64,000 nucleotides of DNA from Phallus indusiatus (GCA_027605045.1 JAQFWX010000012.1:942930-1006929), one strand, 5' to 3'; positions 1 to 12,000 are shown, numbered from the stretch's first letter. The notes: generated by a model from the sequence alone, not told the origin. A program made the numbers and translations.

Positions 1-1030
1 TGAGATGAAAAAGAAACATGCCAGGATCCATGAGATATAGATAGAAAATAAAAATAAGAAAAATCAACATCAACATCAACATTATCAACCCCCCCGGGCC
101 GTCATCACTTCATCGTCATCCATCGACAACCGTCCGTCAGTTCGTCCCCGGTCGCCAATCGCCAATCGCCGTCCTCGAATCCGGGTCCGAGTAAAGCCTT
201 CTTTCGTCCGTCGTCGATCACCGCATCGTACACACCGAGCTTCATCACCCCACCCACAACCGCCCACTCAAGAAAAATGGTCTTCAACTCCGAGAGCAAT
301 GGGACAAAGAAAGAATGCGCGGAAGAGAATAACACGAACACGCACGCCCCCAAAATGCCGTAAGTCTCTCCAAACGCCACCCGTGTCGGAATTCGCTCAT
401 AGGCATGAAATAGTAGCACTATAACGAGACGAATAACACCGAGACAGGAACACGTAGAAAGAGCCGTGGTCATCTGAGAGACGTGGAGCGACGCGCATCT
501 CCAAAAAGAACACGAACCGAACCAAAAGAAAGAGCCAAAGCATCCCCACAAACGAATCCGTGTCGGAATGTACTCACGGGCAAAACAATGAAGCCCATAC
601 AACGAGACATGATACCGAGACGAAACGAATGGAAGAAACTCTGACCACTCTTCCCCTGGAACAGTATCATGCTGTGGTTGAGCAGGCCTCGAAGCACTGT
701 GCGGAATCACGCGCAGACGAGAAAGAAACACCCCCCATCAGATACTGACCTCACGAAGCTGCACCAAAGGCAAACACGGTATGAATACCTTTGTTCCGGA
801 TCAAAGGTATGCATGTCGCGTTCGTCTCAGGATTCACCCGCGAAAGCTTTCCCATCTGGAAGAGCCCCAACTCGAAAACACGAGAAAACATCGCGCAAGC
901 GTTGCCAAACTCAACCTGAGTTACCAAACGCAAACTTCGATGACGCCAAGAGCCCTGGTGTTACCATACCTGAAGAAGAACCATTCTGTCTTCGTCGCCT
1001 TCCTCCCCCTCCCCCTCCCCCGGACGCTCC
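1..1030. other. No confident gene; imperfect 177-base tandem duplication
   Basis: I see no recognisable coding gene here. A long minus-strand frame (105-731) begins at GTG, has no ATG and no recognisable motif, so it is probably chance. A short plus-strand frame starts at ATG near 277 and ends at a plausible donor (GTAAGT, 360), but I could not find a convincing following exon. The stretches around 380-445 and 557-621 resemble each other at a spacing of about 177 bases: both carry CGTGTCGGAAT and ACCGAGAC. They look like an old tandem duplication. Confidence 0.4.
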
Positions 1031-3109
1031 TCAGTAGTCACTCGCATTGACATGATGTTCTTCAACCTGCGTAAGTGTGCCATCTAGACCCATCTTCTTT
1101 TTGCCGTCGTTGAAGCCTAAAAACATAGCTCAATTTCGCATCACAAGTAGATGGGTACAAGCACTTACACCTGTCTTGAGTGCGACGCGTCGAGTCGTCC
1201 GCGTCACCATTGGAGCAGCCGGCGGGTACACAGGCCGTTCAAGTGTCCCATATTTCTTCACCAACGTGTTCACCCAAGCCGGACGTGGAGTGGGCTCCCG
1301 AAGCTTCGTTGCAGGACCGATAAGTTTACCCAAAATCAACTTGACAGCGAGCGATCTCTGCATAGGTGGTTTGAGCTTGCTCTTGAAACCGACGGCCAAT
1401 TCAGCAGCTTCTGCCAGAGAAACTCGCGGGACTGGAGGTGCAGGCAATGGAGAAGGTGGAGAAGGTGGTGGAGGTGATGGCAGAGCTTGTACCGGTGAGC
1501 ATGGTCGCTGGATGGATGGAGTAGGCGGAGAGGGAGTACGTATCGGACGAGCAGGCATGGCGAAAATGCCGGAAAGCGACCCGTCAGAACTGCCTTTGAT
1601 AGTCGCAGTTGGTTGAGCTGGTGTTTGGGAAGCTGGGAGATGGGACACGCCGGACATACTAGATTCGTCAGAGCGAGTCGTCGAGGCTTCACTGTTCTTC
1701 TTGCGGGAACGAATGCTAGCCATGATACTGGCCAATATGGCATCGCATTTTGAACCGTCGGAAGGATCGACACCTAAATTAAGTCGAGGTGTTCTGAAGG
1801 TTGGTAGTGAGAGCTCATCGTCCTTTCGGCTGCCTGATCCGCTAGGGAGGTTCAACATGGTATCCGCAGTTTCATCGGCCAAACGAACAAAACTGATTTC
1901 TTTTCAGAATATGTGTCATCTAGAAGATACCAAGACTTACGGATCGTACTCCGGGAGTGGGCTTCGTCTATACCCAGACACCTGCAGGAATGACTCATTG
2001 AAGTTGTTGCCCGCCAGTTCGAATAAGGCACCGGGAGTAAGCGTGTCTCCTTCGATGCTCGGTTTGAACTCCCGTGTGGTGTGGATGTAAGGGAGTGAAG
2101 CGGGCGCGGGAGTGGCTGGTTGTAAGGGAGGCAGATTGATAGGATCGGTAAAACGATCCGTTACGCCTGCTCCCCAACCCTGATAGCCCAAAAATATGGG
2201 TCGCGATGGTGGGCTGGATGGACAGGGCGGAGCAATGACAGTAGAGCTTGGCAGCCTTATCCTATTCTCGAAGTTTACGATCTTGAACAGGTGAGCAGGT
2301 GACCATTGTTCAGTCAGTTCTTCACTTTCAGTATCAACGGGTCCATTGTGCGAGAGGTTCAGTGAAGCGTCGGCATTCGAGTTATTGGTGTTGAGATTGT
2401 GGTTGGAGACTCTAGGTGGTGTGGTAGGAGTGATGGGTGTGTTGGTGGTAGGAATGGGGGTGATAGTAACGGGGGTGGTGATGGCGGTAGGAACGGGGGT
2501 GATGGTGGTAGGGAATTGAATGGGGGTGGTAGGGAATTGAATGGGGGTGGTAGGGAATTGAATGGGGGTGATGGCAGAAGCAGTGGAGGCGTCCAAGCCC
2601 AATTCTACAGAAGAGTCAGAAAGAGCATTAAACTGGTTGACGCACCTTGCAATATCAAATGGCGTTGAGCAAAGGGCACCCTTGAAGAAGTCATGTTCGG
2701 CTTGACTGTCTTCGAGTACCTTGGCGAAGGGTGTACTAGTATCCGGGAGGGGGAGGGGTGACGGCGTGTCCGATTGTAAGTTACGAGGGCCGGGTGTGGG
2801 TGTGTGATAAGCAGGATCGGTGTTGTTGGAAGTTGGCGACGCAGACGGAGAAGGCGATGGCGATGGCGATGGCAAAGTCGAAGTTGTACGAGCGGGTGAC
2901 GACGTGACGGCGCGATGGAACGTTGGATGAGTTGGGGTGACGGGCGGTGAGGTCGAAGCTTCGATGTTGGGACGGCGACGGATGAAGACGAAGAAGACGA
3001 AGAAGGGGAGAATGGTGACGAGGATACTAAAAATATCAGCTGGTTGACGATGAGGAGGGACGTACAAAATAAGATCGGTCGTGGCTTTAACCACAGGTGC
3101 CAAATCCAT
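1031..3109 (-). CDS. Pro/Thr/Ser-rich membrane-anchored hypothetical protein
   Basis: I do not recognise a named family. The start is an ATG at 3109. Three exons (3109-1941, 1892-1171, 1116-1031) join with GT-AG introns into 658 codons plus a TGA stop, and the exon lengths sum to a multiple of three. Residues about 26-43 form one hydrophobic segment (IFSILVTILPFFVFFVF) followed by RRR, as in a membrane anchor with a cytosolic C-terminus. The rest is low complexity: PSPSPSPSPS, three TTPIQFP repeats and long Pro/Thr runs. Two blocks look more ordered, around ILASIMASIRSRK and around SLAVKLILGKLIGPATKLREP. A damaged duplicate of the second half lies at 4620-5549, which supports the exon structure and shows which parts are conserved. 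Function unknown; perhaps a surface or cell-wall-associated protein, by composition only. Confidence 0.6.
2515..2572. repeat. 21-base coding minisatellite (TTPIQFP)
   Basis: Almost three exact copies of a 21-base unit (GGGGGTGGTAGGGAATTGAAT on the plus strand) sit inside the Pro/Thr-rich gene. On the minus strand they encode TTPIQFP repeated three times. Flanking DNA is a looser GGGGGTG(G/A)T-type repeat encoding the TITPVPT/TPVTITPIPT stretch, so the whole block probably varies in length between strains. Confidence 0.8.
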
Positions 3110-4619
3110 GGCTGGTATGACGGCGACAGAAGAAGGTGTGGGGAGAGAGAGGTAGTGGTAGGAATTATCAATCAGCCAACAACCGCACGTACGCGTGCCC
3201 GGGCAAAGCAGGCTGGACGCGCACAGACGGATTGATGGCGAAGGGAATGAGGATAAAAGGGAGGATAGCGGAACATAAGAAAAGTAATGCGGGTAACATT
3301 ATAGATACAGTTTATAAAAATGATAATAATAGTTTCAACTTTTAAAATATCAATAGATGATGGTAGAAAGAATGCAAGATGCGTTGGGGGGGTCGACGCG
3401 TTACTGACGCGAATTTATATCACATGCACGAGCTGAGTTTGTCAGCGATCGAAAGTGTCACGCTTTGATAAGGAGATAAGGTGGGCATAGGGTTTCACAA
3501 TATGAGAGCAAATACCTGAAGAAATAGAGCGCAAACGACGAGGAGATGTTGAGCATTTTCTGCGAATTGAGATGTCGAGGACAAGCGAGAAATTTGACGT
3601 CATGGGACAGGAAGCTAATCTAAATTTGGCAGTTGATCCGACAGCCCTGAGTGACGAGTCGCGTGCCTCAGAGTCAGGCTCAGTCAAGCGCAGCCAATGA
3701 ATAGCCGTCTATTTTGGCTCAATGTTTTACGGGTCGTCAATCTTAAGTTGAGGGAGGTTGAGGGTCAGTGTTACCAGCGGAGGTCGATCCCGTCGTTTGC
3801 GTTACTTTGCATGCATGCTCAATAAAAAATTACTCTCGTATTCCTCTATAGAGCGTGACATCCTCGATTTCAGACAAAAATTCGGCCCGCACAAGTTGTA
3901 TAAATTCGGTCGAGTAACGATTCCCCAAACGCATTTTGCATTCTTTCCACCACCATATCTTAATAACACATTTTTATAACATCATATTACAATGTTATCA
4001 GCTTAGTATACCTTTTATTTTCCACCGTTTCTCCCTCCTTCCGATCCTTCAATCATCATGGAATTTAAATTCATCTACGCGCTTCCAGCAGACCCTAGCA
4101 ATCGGTTGTCCCACTATTTTATCCGTCTTCCCTAGCCATTTTTTTAATCATCGTTTGTTAGGATCATACAACAACTCAACGCTCAATTCCGCCCAAATTC
4201 CGTCAGCGTCGAGCGACCGAAGAGGTTGGAATCACACACGGTCACCGGTCCCACAGATAAATACAATCAAATAGCGTGTAAAGGTTTCCAGCTTTTAAAA
4301 GATTTTACCAATAATTAAATTATGTGATTAGACATTGGAAAGGGATGAAAACCGGTGTATCGTTACGCGGACTTCGGATACGAGTTCGGCAGTATCAAAT
4401 CGGGAGTTCTGAGAAACTCTCTCCCAGGAGGTGGCTGAGAACGTGAACGCTGCGACAAGGGAAGCTCAGTGTTCGCATATAGTTCCAATCTCAATGTACA
4501 ACTCTGCTGGAAAGTGGATGAAGGTATAAATACAAACTTTTTTATTATATTGTATTTGTTTATCCTAGATATGTTTTCTTTAGAAACTGCAGGCTTCCGT
4601 CACCTGGACCCTGATAGAG
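3110..4619. other. Intergenic, no supported gene
   Basis: Upstream flank of the 1031-3109 gene followed by AT-rich DNA. Several short frames (for example 3442-3687 minus and 3936-4274 plus) have no recognisable domain, splice context or codon pattern, and I do not call them. Nothing else is evident. Confidence 0.4.
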
Positions 4620-5549
4620 AGACTGGGGTGCAAAGACCTGTTGTCGGAACTGAGTAATGGTGCCGCCACCAGTGCATTCACCCAAGCCGGGCGAGTAGGT
4701 TCTCGAAGCTTCGTGGTAGGACCAAAGAGCTTGCCCAAAATTAACTTGACTGCAAGCGGTCTCTGCGTAGGTGGCTTGAGCTTGGTCTTGAAACCGACAG
4801 CCGTCTCAACAGCCACCGCCAAAGAAACTCGCGGAGCTGGAGGTGCAGTCAATGTTGAATGGAGTAGGTGGAGATGGTGGTGGTGGCGGTGGTGGAGGTG
4901 TTGGAGAGCGCGGTCGCTGAACTGATGGAGTTGGTGGAGAGGGTGTACGAATCGGACAAGCGGGCATAGCGAAAACTCCAGAAAGCGACGCGTCCTAAAC
5001 ATTGTCATTGGTCGAGCTGGTGATTCGGAAGTTGGAAGACGGAACACGCTTGACATACTAGATTCGCCAGAGCGACTCGTCGAGGCTTCGCCACTCTTGC
5101 GGGAACGAATGCTAGCCATGATACTTGCCAATATAGTATCACATTTCGAACCATCGGAAGGATCAACAGCTAACTTAACTCGAGGTGGTCGGAAAGCTGG
5201 TACTGAGAATTCATCGTCATTTCGGCTGCCTGATCCGCTAGGTAGGTTGGGCACAGTATCCGCAGTTTGATCGGCAAAATGAACAAAGCTAATTTCTTTC
5301 AGAACACGCGTCATTAAAAAGATAGTAACACTTACGGATCATATTCCGGGAGCGGGTCTCGCTCCTACCCAGACACCTGCAAGAACGAATCATAACAGTT
5401 GCCTGCTAGATCGAACAAAGCTCCAGGTGTTAAAGTGTTGCCCCCTCCTATGCCTGATTTGAACTCCTGTGTATGTTGAGCGTAAGGGAGTGGGGTCGGC
5501 ACAGGCGTGGTTGATTGTAAAGGAGGCAGATTTATAGGATCGGTGGACC
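4620..5549 (-). pseudogene. Broken partial duplicate of the 1031-3109 gene
   Basis: The minus strand reads as a close relative of the 3' half of the neighbouring gene: DPINLPPLQ, then LTPGALF, PLPEYDP, the exon junction, ADQTADTVPNLPSGSGSR, ILASIMASIRSRKSGEAST and LAVKLILGKLFGPTTKLREP. It is disabled. At about 5371-5373 a Tyr codon (TAT in the parent, VSGYRRS) has become TAG. A frameshift in the middle converts the Pro-rich stretch into FLEFSLCPLVRFVHPLHQLHQ-type readings before the original frame resumes. The 5' half (TM anchor and TTPIQFP region) is missing. Similarity stops abruptly near 5547-5549, next to the LTR-like block. Confidence 0.75.
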
Positions 5550-6025
5550 TGTAATAAATCGACCTTGTATGCGTAGGATAGTTTGAATGAATATATTTAA
5601 TTAGTTTAAATTCGACGCGAATTGATCTGAAGGTCGAATTAATTGACGTCGCTTGAATCTAATTCGAAGACTTGTCGCTTAAATCCGAACGCTTGAGAGC
5701 AATAGTCGGTTGATACGAAGAATTGTTGTTCGTATGAACAAATTTAATAGATTAGGATTTAAATAAGGCAAGAGTTGGTCATGATAGACTAATATTAAGA
5801 ATGACGCTACCTAAATACAGTTACTCCGGTGATATATACACCGGGAATTCTATTCTGCAGAGAGACCATAGTAGTAGTAGTACACAAGAACTTAAAACAC
5901 TTCCGAATCAAGAGAAATAACGAAAAAGGAAAAAGGAAAAAGAGCACATACAAAAGGAAAGAATAAGAAAAAGGTCGAACTTAGTGTAAAGACTCTGTAA
6001 GACTTGAGCTCAAGTATATATTACA
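5550..6025. mobile_element. Possible solo LTR or LTR fragment
   Basis: The block begins TGTAATAAATC and ends TATATTACA, so it has the TG...CA ends and short inverted termini (TGTAAT/ATTACA) expected of a retrotransposon LTR, is AT-rich and has no open frame. It starts exactly where similarity between the pseudogene and its parent ends. I see no matching target-site duplication on the two sides, so an insertion followed by rearrangement, or chance termini, remains possible. Confidence 0.35.
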
Positions 6026-6123
6026 TTACGCGCAACTGGAGATCATTCAAGTATACTGAACAAAATGAAATACAGGTGGTGAGGTAAAAGAGTTATTTCC
6101 ACTAGCTCAGAAAAACAAAAAAC

Positions 6124-6218
6124 TGATGAGGGCGAGATTCGAACTCGCGCCTCCGAAGAGATGAGATTAGATACAAGCACCTTAGTCTCACGCCTTAGAC
6201 CAACTCGGCCACCTCACC
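6124..6218 (-). tRNA. tRNA-Leu (anticodon AAG), with 12-base intron
   Basis: On the minus strand the cloverleaf closes fully. The 7-bp acceptor is GGTGAGG/CCTCATC (one G-U), with discriminator A. The D-arm is GCCGAGTTGGTCTAAGGC, the anticodon stem TGAGA/TCTCA and the T-arm GCGAG-TTCGAAT-CTCGC. A class II variable arm (CTC-TTCG-GAG) fits leucine. The anticodon loop CT-AAG-G is interrupted after position 37 by about 12 extra bases, the normal site for nuclear tRNA introns. AAG (inosine-modified) reads CUU/CUC. CCA is not encoded, as expected. Confidence 0.93.
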
Positions 6219-6779
6219 ACAACAACGCCGGATGCCCAGGCACCCTTATAGCGGCATGGAGATGAAATCGACCGTTTTCAAAAAGAGGTTACCATGATCT
6301 TGCTATACTCGAAGCCAAAACTAGAGGATGGATGAATGCGGTGTTTATCTGAGAACTAAAGGTTGAGCTTTACCGAAGGACTTGTTGCGAGGAGTGTTAC
6401 TGACTCGTCCCTCATCCGGCAGATTGTGCAACCTGACGATACCCGGCTAGAATGCCAATTTCGAAACAAACGTACTCTCATAGATTCATATTAGACATTC
6501 ATTATATTCGGTTGAAAAGATGATGAACACTTTATAGCGACCCGACTCTCCAACGCCAGTCCAATACAAGTGTCCGGCCGTCATTTTCCAAACTCTTCGA
6601 GGTGTATTTCACCAATTACCTCCAAACGACTCTATCTCTCCAAAAAAAAACGCTCTCTAGCCCTCGTTTTCCCCAAACCAATACGCGACCAAAGGTGATC
6701 GCAAGCCGCCTCTTGTTCGCCGTTTTCTCCCCATATAACACTCGGATTCGTTCATATCAAACAGCAAAACAACACATCG
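6219..6779. other. Intergenic, no supported gene
   Basis: Upstream of the tRNA gene. Short frames only, for example 6602-6904 plus, with no recognisable features. Confidence 0.4.
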
Positions 6780-7230
6780 AGGATCAGGGAAGGAGCTTGA
6801 GGCGATATTCGACACTGTTCTGCTCAGGTAGATTGAACAAGCTGGCACTACTAGTAGTACCGTGGTACTTATTCCCGTCGCTTTCGAGTATATATAAACA
6901 ATAAATGTACACCTGACCCCCGAATCACGGTAATAGATTTGTTGTTCATGCGATGTATAGTAATAACAACTTTAATTCAACATTGATGCCCTCAAACTCG
7001 ACACATCCAAAATGGGATCTTGCCACCAGCGCGGCAGTGCCGCCTCCATTCTGGACAGAACTCACTTCATAGCACCACTGCATTCTCCGTGTCCACTCTA
7101 ACCATAGAGGTATGTGCATATTCTGCAAAATAATCGGTGTATAGCTCGCGCAATTGCGTAAAGGTAGCACCAGTATATCAGTGGCATGCATGAAGACAAG
7201 CTGAAAGCATGAGCTCTCCCGCGTAACACC
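6780..7230 (-). pseudogene. 3' remnant of a third ZNFX1-like copy
   Basis: Two signals show that a third tandem copy once ended here. First, 6780-6830 matches the DNA just downstream of copy B (about 17675-17730), sharing GGATCAGG and GCGATATTC..ACTGTTCT. Second, 7035-7100 on the minus strand resembles the C-terminal RZ-finger exon of copies A and B: GAATGCAGTGGTGCTATGAAG followed by TTCTGTCCAGAATG. It has lost the reading frame, with a stop directly after GAMK. The preceding intron and the GHWYTC exon are still traceable at about 7120-7195. Everything upstream is gone, replaced by the HNH gene region. Confidence 0.65.
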
Positions 7231-7484
7231 CTGAACAACTTGAGTTTTTCCCAGTACTTAAAGCCACTCGAATCACTTGGATCTATAAAGCTCTGAAACC
7301 TCCTCGAAACATAAAGCTGGAGGGTTTCGGATGATGGATCTGATTTCTGCCGGATGCAGTTGAACTAGCTTAGCATCTCGTACACAGTCCGGGTAATTGA
7401 CGTCATTCTCTCATTTTTACAAACGGTTCATTGTTTTTCTATCTGTTGTCTATCTTCCTGAAGACCACTACTTCGAGTACTATC

Positions 7485-8755
7485 ATGTCCGACGTCCAAG
7501 GAACCAAACTGCCCAGATTAATCGACCAAGCCCTTCGAGAGGACATAGACAGAGCGTACCACATATGCATAAGGTGCGAAGAAGAATTAGAAGAAGAGCT
7601 GAAGACCGGAAGAGACGCTACGAAAGATCTGATTGACTGTCGTATCGTCGGCTACCTATTTCATCACAGTCCAACTAATGAAGCACTGGAAACAGTTACA
7701 AACGACGTGCTCTCTTGCTCCAACCGTGAAGATCTTTTGAGAGTGGGCCGAATGTATTATTATTACCTTTTAAAACCATGTGAGATTACACCTATTTTTT
7801 TTCTTATCACCCCTCAACTTATTTCTTTTACCTAATAGTTTATTTTCATGTGGTAGAAGGTGTTACAATACTAGGGAAGGAGGACTACGAGCATCCCCCT
7901 TCATTTGTTCCTCTGGATGCCGTATCCCAGAAAGTAATGAACACACCTACTCAAGACGACGCCACCGCACACGATAAGGTGAATAACAATGAAAAAAAAA
8001 CTACATCTTCCTTTTTCTAATCGCCCTAGGCACTCGTTCGGGACGGATTCAGGTGTATTCTCACCGGCGCACATGATTTTCGAGCCATGCGAAGAAGTAC
8101 GGATTTGTACAAGAAATTTCCCGGAGAAGGACCTATGCAATGGGATCTTACCAAATGCGCCTACATATTCAAAGACAAGTTCGACCAAGTATGTACTTGT
8201 ACTTATTCTCAGTCATCAATGTCTGATGTTATTAACTATAAGGGAGAGACATCTACTAATGTGTGCTCTATCTTGAAACGGTTTGGTTATAAGAATCTTT
8301 CAGCCGAATTGACCGGAGTTGGGTTTTATCGATTAGAGAATATTATCAACTTGGGTTGTAAGATACTATCCAGTTTTGACGAAATGTGTTTGTGGTTTGC
8401 CGAAACGGTATGTCACAACTCTTCAAAAGCTCCTCATACTAACCAAACGATTCATATATATGTAAAGCCACAGCCTCATACGTATCAAGTGAAAACAGGT
8501 GGTTCTTTTAAGCCTTTACGCGCTTCATTTAGAATCCCAGACTACGTAACATTCACGACGCCAAATAAAACAAAGCTACCTCTTCCATCTCCCACTTACT
8601 TGAAGCTCCACGCGGCAGTCTGTGAAATCGGAGAACTTTCGGGTGCAACGGACTATATGGAGCAATTCTGTCGAGGCTTGGATGATCTGTATATGGATCT
8701 GGAGGAAGTTGCGGAGGAAGACGATGCACTCTCGCGGACCCTTCGACATTTTTAA
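7485..8755 (+). CDS. HNH-endonuclease-like protein (basidiomycete HNH_2 type)
   Basis: Five exons (7485-7779, 7839-7978, 8030-8188, 8243-8407, 8468-8755) sum to 1047 bases, or 348 codons plus stop. The N-terminal third is helical and charged. The centre carries the HNH-family signature ALVRDGFRCILTGAHD, then KCAYIF, then FYRLENIINLG and FDEMCLWFAET. The C-terminus has YVTFTT..KLPLPSPTYLKLHAAVCEIGELSG, diagnostic of the expanded agaricomycete family related to PF13391. In the relatives I know, the second motif reads CAHIF; here the His is Tyr, so catalysis is doubtful. The ATG at 7485 begins MSDVQG. The gene stands between the third ZNFX1 remnant and copy A. The biological role of this family is unknown. 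Confidence 0.8.
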
Positions 8756-9088
8756 GTAACAAGGGAGATATGATTCCGCGCGAAAAAAGGTGATTTTAAC
8801 CGTTTGAACGTTTGAACGTCAATATTGAACTTTGGCGTTGGGTACTTTGCCCTGTACATGACGGAGTCGTTTAGTTACATCTCCGTAGGGTAGAATGTAA
8901 CCCTGCCCCTTTCTCGAACAGTACGTAGATTGATGAGAGTCTAAGTCAACAGTGTCTACGGATAGTACTGAGATTTCCCCATTTTCAAATTCATCAACAT
9001 AGCTTCGCGAACGATTTGTACGCCTAACTACAGTCATGATAATAAATGTGATATATGTAGCAAACGGAAAACTGAAAGCTCGATGACC
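8756..9088. other. Short intergenic region with a 72-codon ATG frame
   Basis: Between the HNH gene stop and the convergent copy A stop. A minus-strand frame, 9037-8819, starts at ATG (MTVVRRTNRSRSYVDEF...) and encodes 72 residues with no recognisable domain. It may be a leftover of an older gene or chance. Confidence 0.25.
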
Positions 9089-12000
9089 CTATTCGCAAAG
9101 GCTTTCTGCAGCACCTTCCTCACTGGTAGTCTCCTCCAGTTCCCCTACTCTCCGGTTGGACACATTCCAAGTGTGTCCCGTACCTCCAAACGGCGCCCTA
9201 CATTCTGGACAGAACTTTTGCTCCATAGCACCCCCGCATTCTCTGTTTCACCATATTTAAGTCAGAAAAAGGTATATATCTGCAAAAGAAAATGGAATCA
9301 CTCACGTAATGGCATACAGGTGGCCATTCTCACAGGTATACCAGTGTCCTGCATGCGAAAAACTGAAGGCGCGGACTGTCTCGGTGAACTCATCGCGAGG
9401 CATGGGGTAATAAGAGGTACCCCGCACAAGCGAGTTCTTGAGCTCTTCCCAGCATTCGAGCATCTTTGCACTCTGATCTCTAAAGTTGTTCTGGAGCCAT
9501 TCTCGGTCATCTTCCTCTCGAGTTCGAGACATAAAGTCCAAACAAGTAGCCCGAATACACTTTTGTGCTTCACCCATTTTTTTTACCAGTTCGTCAACTA
9601 ACACTCCGCGTTCTGTCTTGGGATACGCCTGAAGCCTCCACATTTCGATATCGAATCGGAATTGTTCGAAATCGGCTCGAATCTTTAACAAATTCGAACT
9701 GACGACCTGCCTGTGGCTCTCGGACTCTCGTGCAATCTCCAAGGCAAATTCAACATCCTGGACACATGACACATATATGAACCTGATAAAGTTTCCCCAT
9801 ACGAAAACGTCAGACTGCCATCCATAATGGTCGATGAGGCCCAAAAGGTATTCAGCGAATTCAGCAAGTTTGAATCTGATTTTGATAGATAGCCAAAGAG
9901 CTTCGACACTAGATTCATCAATATTCAGAATGCAACATTCTTAACAACCAGAAGGAGTGGTGTATGAAACATACCAGAAGCGTTTATCAGCACGCGGTGG
10001 AGGTCTCCCGACCTTTAGCTTAGCAATACGCATGGCATCTTCTTCTGGATTTCGAGAAGAACTGTTACCCTTCGCGAACAGTTCCAACTCCATTTGATAC
10101 AACTTCGATAAACCATTCTGATATGCAGTCAGATGCGCGGGACGTTGCTGTGCTATCTCTATACATCCCTCGTAAGCCTTCAATATAATACTGGTCTTGC
10201 CTCTCCATAGATCTGCAATCGCTTTCGGTACCATGAACGCATTCTTCTTCTTGTCCTTCCAGTCCCCTTTTAGAAGGAAAACACTCGAAGAAATTTTGCC
10301 CCTGTTCGACGGGTGAAGTTGTCTCGTCGTTTCAGCCAAGATACGCTCCTTCGCATTTTCGGGTAAAGTATGTGACGCTTTCACTGCATTCTTGATCGTT
10401 CCTAATCTTGGGATCTTGTCGAGGTCCGAAAGGGAGGTTGACAGACGAATCTGCAGTTTATAAAGAGATCGGCTCATGTCCAATGCAACGTTCAGCTCAG
10501 CCAAGTCCAAAGCACTGCGCTTGAATGCTCTACCGTACCGAGGGATCGTAATTGGTGTTCTGCAAGTAGGGCAAACTGGTGCCTTTTTGAAGTCAGGTTT
10601 CCTGGATTGATCTTGCACACCGATCCAAATTCCGTCTTCTGTTTTTGAGTAGAGACTGTTTATCTCACAAGTGCCGTCCAAGGTTTCTACAGTGAAGGTA
10701 TGACCGCAAGATAACGTTATGATGAGCGTATCTAAACCATCTCCTGGTTCGATCTCTCCTAGAGTAGTCCCCATAACAACGTCAACCACATCAGCCTTCT
10801 GTTCATCTGATGCACATATAACACAGATTGAGCAGGGCTCTCCGCACACTAGACATCATCAGGGTCAATGATAACGATGATAGAAACTAAAACGTACAAG
10901 ATGGACATCTGTGACCACATTTTAGTAATTTGGCGCATCTTTTATCGCAAGGTAACCTCATGCAAATGCTGCCACAAGGGAGAGGACAAGTCCCTCTATG
11001 CGGGCAGCTCCAAGTACAAGGTTCTGCGCAAGGAGCACAAACTGTACGACACGTCTTCGTACAACTGGCATGTTCGCATGTTCTCTGACAGCGTTCCTCA
11101 CACCGCTGTGTGCACTTGTGACCTATTGAACACGGAGTCTTGCAAGGATGCCCACAGAAAATAGTCCGTCGGCAGGGGTGACTACAGTGAGATGTGCGAG
11201 GGATCATCACGTTGTGTGTCGTTTGTTCACTGAAATCTTGACATTGTCCGCATTCGGATTGGCATTTACGTCCACAGCACTCGAGATAGACATTACACGG
11301 TTCGGTGCACCTGTACATATCTATACTTTCACCGCACTCGATGAATCTTTTGTGCTCGCATGTCGAATAAGATTTCTCGATCCGTTCAGAACATTTTAAT
11401 TGAGTGAAATCATCAATCATATGACTAAGATTAACTGTCAGAAATACCGTCTTCGTAGCAATATGAAACTGAAAAGATTCCTACCATGGCACGGAAGTAA
11501 CATGTCCACAAGAGAGAGAAGTATTCGCAACGGGATGCGTGCACATTCCACATTTTTCCGAGCATAACTTGTTGCAAGGATGACCTTTAGGACATTGTCG
11601 CAGACACTTTTGAAGGCAAGACACAGAAACATGGCGATCATCGTCAGAATGACATTTATACGGACAAACATGTCCACATCGAAGTGGTTCCGCACAAGGT
11701 CGCAGACAACCGCCTGAATATGCATGATCCAGCTCAAGGGGAGAAAATTAACGACTTTAGTGTACAGCTTACCGTCTGGCGCCCACTGAGAAAGCATAGC
11801 TGGTTCAGCAACAAGAATGCGTTCTTGAGGATGCTTGGGGCATTGTATTGGGAACCCATTTCCCAAGCACCCCTCGACATCCAATGTGTTTATAACATCT
11901 TCCCACATTGAGGATTTTTCTACCAAGTCTCTAGCATTTCCCATAATATAGAGACCGTGTTGAGCCCTCGACAATGCAACATTAGTGCGATTCTTGCTTT

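Noticed and set aside
105..731. 208-codon minus-strand open frame
   Set aside because: It starts at GTG with no ATG, has no domain, and passes through an imperfect tandem duplication with biased composition. Probably chance.
1077..1616. Gly-rich plus-strand frame
   Set aside because: Antisense shadow of exon 2 of the Pro/Ser-rich minus gene, whose exons sum cleanly and are conserved in the duplicate.
2399..2668. Gly/Asn repeat protein on the plus strand
   Set aside because: Antisense reading of the Thr/Pro repeat block; no independent gene signals.
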